Below, one piece after another: positions 36,943 through 44,275 of a DNA stretch of 64,000 nt; positions within the stretch are counted from its first letter, which is position 1, and every line of letters starts with the position of its first letter. Below the pieces are notes generated by a model. That model was not told where the DNA came from and did not search any database. It was given only the letters and a program-made list of their open reading frames with translations. Position numbers and translations under genes: made by a program. The stretch is from Naasia sp. SYSU D00057 (lineage in GTDB: Bacteria; Actinomycetota; Actinomycetes; Actinomycetales; Microbacteriaceae), in assembly GCF_017916505.1 (NCBI RefSeq), contig NZ_JAFMSZ010000002.1, positions 593,354 to 657,353 on the forward strand, read 5' to 3'.

Positions 36943-38511
36943 TCAGGCGACCGTGTCGTCGGGTCCGTCGGTCTCGGTCCGGGTCGAGGCGAGGGCGCGC
37001 ACCGCATCGATGGTGTCCGCCTCCGCCGCGGTCTTGTCGTCCCGATAGCGGAGCACCCGCGCGAACCGGAGCGCCAGCCCGCCCGGGTACCGGCTGGAGC
37101 GCTGCAGCCCGTCGAAGGCGATCTCGACGACCTGCTCCGGCCGGAGCCGCACCGTCCAGCCGTCGTCCTCGACCGCGAGCTCGCTGAATCGCCGGGTCTG
37201 CCAGGCGAGCATCTCGTCGGTCATCCCCTTGAAGGTCTTGCCGAGCATGACGAAGCCACCCTCGGGGTCCCGCGCGCCGAGATGGATGTTGGAGAGGAGT
37301 CCGCTGCGACGGCCCGAGCCGCGCTCCACGGCGAGCACGACCAGGTCGAGTGCGTGCCGCGGCTTCACCTTCACCCATGCGGAGCCGCGGCGGCCCGCCT
37401 CGTAGCCGGCCGCCGCATCCTTCACAATGACGCCCTCCTGACCGGCGGCCACCCAGCGCGCGAAGGCGTCCTGGGCCACCCCGGCGTCGGCGGTCGACAC
37501 CCGCTCGACGACGTTCCCCGGCGCGATCTCGTCGAGCACGGCGAGACGCTCCATCAGCGGGAGGTCGAGCAGATCGCGGCCGTCGACGTGCAGGACGTCG
37601 AAGAAGAAGGGGGTCAAGGTGACGGCCGAGGCGACCTCGGCGTCGCTCGTCGCGCTGCGCGCCGCCGTCTCCTGGAAGGGGCGCGGCCGCCCCGCCTCGT
37701 CGAGCGCGATCGCCTCGCCGTCGAGGACCGCGTCCTCGACTCGCATCCGCTGCACCACGGCGACGATCTCCGGCACGCGCTCCGTGATGTCGTCGAGGCT
37801 CCGGGTGTAGACGCGCACGAGGTCGCCCGCGCGGTGCACCTGGATGCGGATGCCGTCGAGCTTCGCGTCCACGATCACGCCGCGGCCGCCGAAGCCCTCC
37901 ACCGCCGCGGCGACGTCGGGCGCGGATCCGGCCAGCATCGGGCGGACCGGACGGCCGACCGTGAGGCCGAACGCGCCCAAGGCCGCGAGGGCGGCCTCGG
38001 GGTCATCCGCAGCGAGCGCGGCCTCGGCGACCGGCTCGGTGCCGCCGGCGAGCATCGCGGCGCGACGGACGGCCTCGGCCGGCACACCGGCGGCCTCGGC
38101 GACGGCGTCGAGGAGGAGCGAGTCGAGGGCGCCCTGGCGCAGCTCGCCCGCGACCAGGCCGCGCAGGAGCGCCTGCTCCTCGGCGGTGGCCGCGGCGAAG
38201 AGCTCGGCGGCGAGCGCGATGCGGGCGGCGGCCGATCCGGGACCGGCGAGGGCGGCCATCCGCTCGAACGCGGCGTCTACGTCGAGCACGCCGAGGGAGG
38301 GCTCGGCCGCGGGCGAGGGCATGCCGTTGAGGGAGCGCCAGCCGAGGCCGGTGCGGCGCTGCCGGAGCTCGCCGGCCAGGTAGCGCGCGACGACCGGCAC
38401 CTCCTCCGGCTCGGTGCGGCGCAGCAGGTCGGCGAGAAGCCGCCGCTTCTTGATCCGGGAACTCGTCGCGGCGAGCGCTGAGGAGGTGGCGGCGACCTCG
38501 GCGAGCATCAT
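36943..38511 (-). CDS. ligB: ATP-dependent DNA ligase
   Basis: The 522-residue ligase seals nicks using ATP. An N-terminal helical DNA-binding domain occupies about residues 1-190. The adenylation domain has the nucleophile lysine in DAKLDGIRIQVHR, and an OB-fold domain follows. It resembles mycobacterial LigB, an accessory repair ligase additional to the essential NAD-dependent LigA. ATG 38511 is chosen because AGGA lies 7 nt upstream; the upstream open frame consists of intergenic repeat sequence. Confidence 0.9.
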   Translation of the reverse strand: MMLAEVAATSSALAATSSRIKKRRLLADLLRRTEPEEVPVVARYLAGELRQRRTGLGWRSLNGMPSPAAEPSLGVLDVDAAFERMAALAGPGSAAARIALAAELFAAATAEEQALLRGLVAGELRQGALDSLLLDAVAEAAGVPAEAVRRAAMLAGGTEPVAEAALAADDPEAALAALGAFGLTVGRPVRPMLAGSAPDVAAAVEGFGGRGVIVDAKLDGIRIQVHRAGDLVRVYTRSLDDITERVPEIVAVVQRMRVEDAVLDGEAIALDEAGRPRPFQETAARSATSDAEVASAVTLTPFFFDVLHVDGRDLLDLPLMERLAVLDEIAPGNVVERVSTADAGVAQDAFARWVAAGQEGVIVKDAAAGYEAGRRGSAWVKVKPRHALDLVVLAVERGSGRRSGLLSNIHLGARDPEGGFVMLGKTFKGMTDEMLAWQTRRFSELAVEDDGWTVRLRPEQVVEIAFDGLQRSSRYPGGLALRFARVLRYRDDKTAAEADTIDAVRALASTRTETDGPDDTVA

Positions 38512-38578
38512 GGCCCCATCCTGCCGCGCCGTGGTGGCCTCCGAGTCCGCCACTTCGGTGGTGCGGAACCCAGCCACT

Positions 38579-38765
38579 CCGGTGGTTGAGGAGCCGCCGC
38601 AGGCGGCGTCTCGAAACCACGCAAGGTCGCCTGTGGACTCAGCCACCCTCTCGTTCTGCGTGGCTGGGTCCTGACGGACGTCGCGTGATTTCGTGACGGG
38701 GCCTGCGGCCCCTCCTCAATCACCGGAGGGTCGAGACGGGGCCTGCGGCCCCTCCTCAATCACCG
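38579..38765. repeat. Cluster of GATTGAGGAG/CTCGAAATC palindromic repeats
   Basis: Three related units stand in a row. The unit 38579-38646 (GGTTGAGGAGCCGCCGCAGG...) is in forward sense and includes the trailing GGACTCAGCCAC. The unit 38694-38726 (CGTGATTTCG...CCTCAATCACCGG) is inverted. The unit 38730-38765 is a second inverted copy of the central part. Relatives lie at 53518 and 63700-64000. The left-hand gap 38512-38715 contains no gene; the rest lies inside the end of the acetyltransferase gene. Confidence 0.8.
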
Positions 38766-39318
38766 AGGCCCACGCCTCCCGGCGGAGGCGGTAGAGGACG
38801 TGCGGGCGGAGGGGGTGGCCCTCCGGGAGCGACGGGTGCTCGAAGTCGTCGGACGGGTCGCGGCGCATCCCCAGCCGCTCCATCACCGAGCGCGAGCGGA
38901 GGTTGCCGACCGCGGTGAGGGCCACGATCTCGTCGAGGCCGACCTCTTCGAAGCCGACGCGGAGCGCGGCCCGCGCCGCCTCGCTGGCGTAGCCGCTCCC
39001 CCACGCCCATTGCGCGAGCCGCCAGCCCGCCTCCACCGCCGGGGTGAAGTGCGTCTCGTAGCGGATCGGGGTGATCCCGGTGAAGCCCGCGAATCCGGTG
39101 CGCGGACCGTCGACGACCTCCAGCGCCCAGAGTCCCCATCCCCGCTCCTCGATCTCGGTGCGGAGGCGGGTCGCGAGGGAGTCGCTTTCCTCCCGGCGGA
39201 GCGGCGCGGGGAAGTGCCGCATCACCTCGGGGTCGGCGTTGAGGGCGGCGAACGGCTCGAGATCCTCGTCCCGCCACTGCCGGAGGAGCAGCCGAGGCGT
39301 GCGGATGCGCTCGTGCAT
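38716..39318 (-). CDS. GNAT-family N-acetyltransferase
   Basis: The 200-residue RimJ/RimL-like acetyltransferase starts with RIRTPRLLLRQWRDEDLEPF. The acetyl-CoA region runs from about WAWGSGYASEAARAAL to VGNLRSRSVMERLGM. The start shares two bases with the recQ stop (TGATG). The last 16 residues (SVIEEGPQAPSRPSGD) are encoded by two copies of the intergenic palindromic repeat, and the stop codon itself lies in the repeat, so the natural C-terminus has been replaced or extended. The substrate is unknown. Confidence 0.85.
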   Translation of the reverse strand: MHERIRTPRLLLRQWRDEDLEPFAALNADPEVMRHFPAPLRREESDSLATRLRTEIEERGWGLWALEVVDGPRTGFAGFTGITPIRYETHFTPAVEAGWRLAQWAWGSGYASEAARAALRVGFEEVGLDEIVALTAVGNLRSRSVMERLGMRRDPSDDFEHPSLPEGHPLRPHVLYRLRREAWASVIEEGPQAPSRPSGD

Positions 39319-41156
39319 CAGGCGGCCGAGAGCACCTCGAGCAGCGCGTCGCCGTAGCGGTCGAGCTTCGCCTGACCGATGCCGGTGACCCCCGCGAGCG
39401 CACCGAGGTCCCCGGGGCGGACGGTGGCGAGCTCGCGGAGGGTCGCGTCGTTGAACACGACGTAGGCGGGAACGCCCTGCTCGCGCGCCTCCCCGGCACG
39501 CCACTCGCGGAGCTTCTCGAACAGCGGAAGCGCGTCCGCGGGCAGGTCGGCGGCCGGTCGACGCGAGGAGCCGCGGACCCGCTCGGCCCGCTCCGGATCC
39601 TTGCGCAGCAGCACCTGGCGGGCGCCCGAGAGCACCTCCGCGCTGCCGGCCGACAGGATGAGGGTGCCGTAGCCGTCCTCGGTGACGCCGATCAGGTTCT
39701 GAGCGAGCATCTGGCGCAGCACCCCGCGCCACTGCTGCTCGCTGAGGTCGGTGCCGATGCCCCACGTGCTGAGGTTCTCGTGCCCGTGCTGGCGGGTCCG
39801 CGGCGTCTCCTTGCCGCGCAGGATGTCGATGATCTGCCCGCCGCCGAACCGCTGGTTGCGCTCCCGCTGCAGCCGGACCACGGTCGAGAGGAACTTCTGC
39901 GCGGGCACGGTGCCGTCCCAGGTCTCCGGCTTCTCGAGGCACGTGTCGCAGTTGCCGCAGCTCTGGGCGCCCTCCTGACCGAAGTAGGCGAGCAGGCGGC
40001 CGCGGCGGCAGTCGACGGTCTCGCAGAGGGCGAGCATCGCGTCGAGGTTGGCGGACAGCCGGCGCCGGTGGGCGGCGTCGCCCTCGGACGTGTCGATCAT
40101 CCGCCGCTGCTGGACGACGTCCTGCAGGCCATAGGCGAGCCAGGCGGTGGAGGGCAGGCCGTCGCGGCCCGCGCGTCCGGTCTCCTGGTAGTAGCCCTCG
40201 ACCGACTTCGGCAGGTCGATGTGGGCCACGAAGCGCACGTCGGGCTTGTCGATGCCCATGCCGAACGCGATCGTCGCCACCATCACGATGCCGTCCTCGC
40301 GGAGGAACCGCTGCTGGTGCCGCTCGCGGACGCGGGCGTCGAGGCCCGCGTGGTACGGGAGGGCGGGGATGCCGTTGGCGACGAGGAACTCGGCGGTCTG
40401 CTCGACGCTCGCGCGGGAGAGCGCGTAGACGATGCCGGCATCGCCCGCGTGCTCGGCGCGGAGGAAGGAGAGCAGCTGCTTGCGCGGCTCGTTCTTCGCC
40501 ACGATGCGGTACTGGATGTTGGGCCGGTCGAAGCTGGAGACGAAGGAGCGGGCGTCCTCGAGGCGGAGGCGCCCGACGAGCTCGCGGTGGGTGGCGCGGG
40601 TCGCAGTGGCCGTGAGCGCGATGCGGGGCACTCCCGGCCACCGCTCGCCGAGGTCGCCGAGGGTCAGGTAGTCGGGACGGAAGTCGTGGCCCCACTGGCT
40701 GACACAGTGCGCCTCGTCGATGGCCAGCACTGAGAGTCCGACGCGCGCCTCGACGTTGTCGAGTAGCCGGCGCGTGCTCTCGAGGGAGAGCCGCTCCGGC
40801 GCGACGTAAAGGAGGTCGACCTCGCCCTCGAGCAGCGCGGCCTCGACGCGGGACCGCTCGGCGGAGTCCTGCGTGGAGTTGAGGAACTCGGCCCGGGCAC
40901 CGACGGCGCGCAGCGCATCCACCTGGTCCTGCATGAGCGCGATGAGCGGGGAGACGACCACTCCGACGCCCCGGCGCGCGAGGGCGGGGATCTGGTAGCA
41001 GAGCGACTTGCCGCCGCCGGTCGGCATCAGCACGACGGCGTCGCCGCCGGCCGTGACGTGCTCGATGATGTCGCCCTGGTCGCCCCGGAAGGAGTCGTAG
41101 CCGAACACCGAGCGGAGGATGTCGAGGGGGTCTCTCGCGAGGACGGCGTCGGGCAT
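39318..41156 (-). CDS. recQ: ATP-dependent DNA helicase RecQ
   Basis: The 612-residue 3'-5' helicase serves recombination and repair. It has Walker A PTGGGKSLCYQ near residue 45, DEAH in AIDEAHCVSQWGHDFRP and helicase motifs through GRAGRDGLPS. The RecQ-Ct zinc cluster is CRRGRLLAYFG and CGNCDTC, and a C-terminal HRDC domain completes it. TAGCAT (reverse strand, 41164-41169) lies 7 nt before the ATG. It is followed directly by the overlapping acetyltransferase gene. Confidence 0.95.
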   Translation of the reverse strand: MPDAVLARDPLDILRSVFGYDSFRGDQGDIIEHVTAGGDAVVLMPTGGGKSLCYQIPALARRGVGVVVSPLIALMQDQVDALRAVGARAEFLNSTQDSAERSRVEAALLEGEVDLLYVAPERLSLESTRRLLDNVEARVGLSVLAIDEAHCVSQWGHDFRPDYLTLGDLGERWPGVPRIALTATATRATHRELVGRLRLEDARSFVSSFDRPNIQYRIVAKNEPRKQLLSFLRAEHAGDAGIVYALSRASVEQTAEFLVANGIPALPYHAGLDARVRERHQQRFLREDGIVMVATIAFGMGIDKPDVRFVAHIDLPKSVEGYYQETGRAGRDGLPSTAWLAYGLQDVVQQRRMIDTSEGDAAHRRRLSANLDAMLALCETVDCRRGRLLAYFGQEGAQSCGNCDTCLEKPETWDGTVPAQKFLSTVVRLQRERNQRFGGGQIIDILRGKETPRTRQHGHENLSTWGIGTDLSEQQWRGVLRQMLAQNLIGVTEDGYGTLILSAGSAEVLSGARQVLLRKDPERAERVRGSSRRPAADLPADALPLFEKLREWRAGEAREQGVPAYVVFNDATLRELATVRPGDLGALAGVTGIGQAKLDRYGDALLEVLSAA

Positions 41157-41286
41157 GCCGACGATGCTAACCCGCGCCTCCGACGCCGCCGGGGGCGACC
41201 GGCGCGTCGCCGTCGACCCTGTCGCTCCTTCCGCGGCTGGGGAGGACCGCGGCCGCTGCCGCCTCCCGGATGACAGGATGAGGAGG

Positions 41287-42147
41287 ATGTCGGGCCTCCT
41301 CGCCGCGCTGTTCGGCCTGTCGGGCGCGATCGTCTACGGCGCCGCCGACTTCTTCGGCGGACTCGCCTCGCGCCGCCTCGGCGCGCTCCGCTCGGCGGGC
41401 CTCGCCGCGGTGTCCGGACTGGTGGTCCTCCTGCTCGCGGTGCCGCTGTTCGGCGCCGCCTGGTCACCGGAGGCGCTCCTCTACGGCGCGCTGTCCGGCG
41501 TCGCGGGCGCGCTCGGCCTCTCCCTCCTCTACGGGTGCCTCGCGATCGGGCCGATGAGCGTGCTCTCTCCCATCACCGCTCTGGTGTCGGCCGTCGTTCC
41601 GCTCACGTGGGGGCTGCTTCGCGGCGAGCGCGTCGGCCCGCTCGGCACGGTGGGGCTCGTCCTCGCGCTTCTCGCGGTGGTGCTGGTCGCGTTCGTGCCC
41701 GAGCGCACGGCGGTGCGGGCGACGCCGCGGGGCATCCTGATGGCCCTCGGCGCCGGCACCATGATCGGCCTCTTCCTCGTGCTCATCGACGCGGCGCCGG
41801 ACGAGTCGGGCCTCGCGCCGCTGCTCGCGAACCGGCTCGTCAACGCCACCATCATGTTCACCGCCGTCGCGGTGGTGGCGCTGGCCGGGCGGGCACCGCG
41901 GATCGTGGATGCGCGCCGGGGCCTCTGGCTCGCCCTCGCCTGCGGTGCGCTCGACGGCACGGCGAACGCGCTGCTGCTCGCCGGCGTGCGGACCGGCGAC
42001 CTCACGATCATGTCGGTGCTCACGGCCCTCTATCCGGCGGGCACCATCGCACTCGCGGCCCTCGTGCTGCGCGAGCGGATCACTCTCGTGCAGGGGTCCG
42101 GGCTCGCGCTCGCCGGAGTGGCCGCCGTGCTGCTCGCGGTGGGGTGA
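41287..42147 (+). CDS. EamA/DMT-family transporter
   Basis: The 286-residue protein has ten hydrophobic helices in two similar halves, the drug/metabolite transporter plan; PMSVLSPITALVSAVVPL and TALYPAGTIALAALVLRERI are the matching EamA segments. The substrate is unknown. ATG 41287 has AGGA at 8 nt upstream; the nearby ATG 41278 would add three residues. It is divergent from recQ. Confidence 0.87.
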   Translation: MSGLLAALFGLSGAIVYGAADFFGGLASRRLGALRSAGLAAVSGLVVLLLAVPLFGAAWSPEALLYGALSGVAGALGLSLLYGCLAIGPMSVLSPITALVSAVVPLTWGLLRGERVGPLGTVGLVLALLAVVLVAFVPERTAVRATPRGILMALGAGTMIGLFLVLIDAAPDESGLAPLLANRLVNATIMFTAVAVVALAGRAPRIVDARRGLWLALACGALDGTANALLLAGVRTGDLTIMSVLTALYPAGTIALAALVLRERITLVQGSGLALAGVAAVLLAVG

Positions 42148-42173
42148 GCGCGCGCGCCTCCTGGTAGGTCCGC

Positions 42174-43799
42174 CTACTGGTAGGTGATGAGATCCGGGGT
42201 CGGGGCGACGCCGCTCATCGTCTGCTCGGGGCTCAGCATCGGGGCGTCCTCGTCGTAGAAGTTCTTCCAGCCCCACCACGGGATGGTGGTGTCGCGGCGC
42301 AGGGTGTTCCAGGTGTCCTGCTTCGCGCCCTGGCCGCCCTGGCCGTCGGCGTGCACGAGGACCGTCACCTGCGGGCGGCTCGTGTCCACCCGATCGCGGT
42401 CGGTGATCATGCTGAGCCGGAACTGGTGCAGCACGAGGAGCTTCGGCGGGAGGCTCTTCTCGTCCGCGAGCTGCGCGAGCCAGTCGACGACCGAGTTGAT
42501 CTCGTCGGCGCCGACGCTGCCGATCTGGACGAGGTGCTTCTGGTCGGGGCCGATCCGCCACTCCGGGTCGAGGGCGAGGCCGACCCACGGGTAGGAGAGC
42601 AGGGCCTCGTAGCGCTTGGCCTGGGTGAGGAAGTCGGTGCGGCCCGGCTGCAGGTCGAGCACCACGTAGAGGCCCTGCCGCCCCGCCTCCTCCACCCACG
42701 GGCGCAGCGACTCGAGGTCGATCTCGCTCGAGTAGTCGCCGTCGGTGGTCGGCGAGCCGGAGGCGATGCTCGTGATGATCTCGAAGGCCGGCACGACCTC
42801 GCGGTCCGTGAGCGCGCGGTACGGGTCGGCGTGCTGCCGGGCGCGTTCGATGCTCGCGGGCAGGTCCTGCTCGCCGAGGATGCCGAGCACGGGAGCGCCC
42901 GGCGTGCCGTAGATGGCGACCACGAAGTGGTTGGGGAACAGCACCTGGCCCCCGCCCGGCAGCTGCCAGCCGGTGCGGGCGCTGCGGATACGCCAGTCGA
43001 GGGCGGCGTCCTCCGCGAATCCGGCCCCGACCGCGAGGACCGCGTTCGTCTCCTGCGCGCTGAGGGCGGCGATGGCGTCGGGCGATCGCTGAGGGTTCAG
43101 GTCGTCGGGCGGCAGGAGAACGGTGCGGGTGCCGGCCGCGCGCGCCGTCGCGGCGGCGGCGAGGCCGGTGCCGTCGCCGGCGAGCAGGGCGACGGCGGAG
43201 GGGACGGGTTCGCCCCTCGGGATCTTCGGCAGGGCGGCCGCGTCGGGGGCGGGAGAGGGCGTCGACGTCGCCTCGGCCTCGATGAGGCACGGCGCCGCAG
43301 GGTCGAGGGCGAGGATGTCGGCGACCGCGGATCCGCCGGAGCACGCCGGCAGGTCGACGCCGAGCGCGTCGGACGCGTCCGCCGCGGTGCGGGGAAGGGC
43401 GACCGTGTCGACGCCGTCCAGCTCGGCGTCGGTGCCATCGGCGACCACGGCGTACCGGGCGCCGAGGCGCTCCAATTCGGCCTGCAGGGGCTTCGGCTCC
43501 TCGCCCGCCACCAGGTGGGGGACGCCGAGGGCGACGGCCGCCGACGCGGCGGTGGCGTCGTCGGGGGCGCCGACCACGGCCGCCGGGGCGGACGCGAACA
43601 GGGCCTCGCTGAGGGCGATGCTCGCCGCGCCGGGGTCCGAGTCGGCCACCACGGTGAGCGGGTCGGCGGGAGCGCGGGGCTCGACCGCCGGGAGCGCCTC
43701 CGGCGACGGCGTCGCGGCCGGCGCGGCGTCGATGCATCCGGTCAGGGCCACGATCAGGCCGAGACCGACGAGGGAGAGCAGTCGCCTCGGTGCGGACAC
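42174..43799 (-). CDS. Secreted lipoprotein of unknown function, possible TIM-barrel C-terminal half
   Basis: The 541-residue lipoprotein has a signal ending in the lipobox LTGC (cysteine about residue 22). The N-terminal half (about 30-300) is Ala-rich with repeated alpha/beta strands such as AVVGAPDDATAASAAVALGVPHL, somewhat like cell-wall-binding repeats. The C-terminal half (about 330-541) reads like a glycosidase-type barrel (YVVLDLQPGRTDFLTQAKRYE, YPWVGLALDPEWRIG, KLLVLHQFRLSMI). I do not recognise a named family. GTG 43799 is chosen because the signal peptide begins there. Confidence 0.75.
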   Translation of the reverse strand: MSAPRRLLSLVGLGLIVALTGCIDAAPAATPSPEALPAVEPRAPADPLTVVADSDPGAASIALSEALFASAPAAVVGAPDDATAASAAVALGVPHLVAGEEPKPLQAELERLGARYAVVADGTDAELDGVDTVALPRTAADASDALGVDLPACSGGSAVADILALDPAAPCLIEAEATSTPSPAPDAAALPKIPRGEPVPSAVALLAGDGTGLAAAATARAAGTRTVLLPPDDLNPQRSPDAIAALSAQETNAVLAVGAGFAEDAALDWRIRSARTGWQLPGGGQVLFPNHFVVAIYGTPGAPVLGILGEQDLPASIERARQHADPYRALTDREVVPAFEIITSIASGSPTTDGDYSSEIDLESLRPWVEEAGRQGLYVVLDLQPGRTDFLTQAKRYEALLSYPWVGLALDPEWRIGPDQKHLVQIGSVGADEINSVVDWLAQLADEKSLPPKLLVLHQFRLSMITDRDRVDTSRPQVTVLVHADGQGGQGAKQDTWNTLRRDTTIPWWGWKNFYDEDAPMLSPEQTMSGVAPTPDLITYQ

Positions 43800-43976
43800 C
43801 CTCCCACCGTAGATCTCACCTGCGACAGGAGGGAGGCATGAGGCGGGCATGTCCCCCTTTCGGGGGCCGCGTGCAGGCGCCGGTCGGCGGGCGGTCGGCG
43901 GTGGCTCTCGACGTCGGGCAGACCTCGTGTTCAGCAGGAGCCGAAGCGGCTCAGCAGGCACCCCGAGGTCGCTTCT

Positions 43977-44107
43977 GCCTGCTGAAGGACCTCGCCGCCT
44001 GCTGAACAGGTGGTGTTGCCCGCTGGAGGTCGTCACCGCCTGCTGAACCAGGTGGGGTCGCCTGCTGGAGGTCGTCGCCGCCTGCTGAACAGGTGGGGTT
44101 GCCCGCC
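43977..44107 (+). repeat. Tandem array of ~41-bp GCCTGCTGAAC units
   Basis: Three consecutive units start at 43997, 44038 and 44080. Each begins GCCTGCTGAAC(C)AGGTGG and the first two continue to CTGGAGGTCGTC. A partial unit precedes at 43977. Earlier, inverted CAGCAGG motifs occur at 43932 and 43952. The whole gap 43800-44268 contains no gene that I can support. Confidence 0.75.
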
Positions 44108-44195
44108 GAGCGCCTCCCCTGTCCGGACTGAGGGCCGGAGGGTCCACCGCTCAGCAGGACTTTCGGCCGCCGGCAGGACATCCGGGGTGCGGATG

Positions 44196-44246
44196 TCCTG
44201 CCGAGCGCAGGAAGTCCTGCCGAACGCAGGACGTCCTGCCGACGGG
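44196..44246 (+). repeat. Tandem array of 19-bp TCCTGCCGA(A/G)CGCAGGA units
   Basis: Units begin at 44196, 44215 and 44234 with a 19-bp period. Each contains TCCTGC...GCAGGA, a small inverted repeat, so the array can form consecutive hairpins. It lies just downstream of the DEAD-box helicase gene and may contribute to its transcription end. Confidence 0.7.
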
Positions 44247-44247
44247 C

Positions 44248-44275
44248 GAGGGGGTCAGGCGGAGGGGGTCAGGCG
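44248..44275. repeat. Perfect 14-bp tandem duplication at the helicase stop codon
   Basis: GAGGGGGTCAGGCG is repeated twice without a gap. The second copy contains the TGA stop of the helicase gene (reverse strand), so a second TGA of the same surroundings lies 14 nt downstream. Confidence 0.8.

Noticed and set aside
43977..44246. CRISPR array
   Set aside because: There are only three units each, the units abut without unique spacers, the repeats differ in length and no cas gene is near. These are simple tandem repeats.
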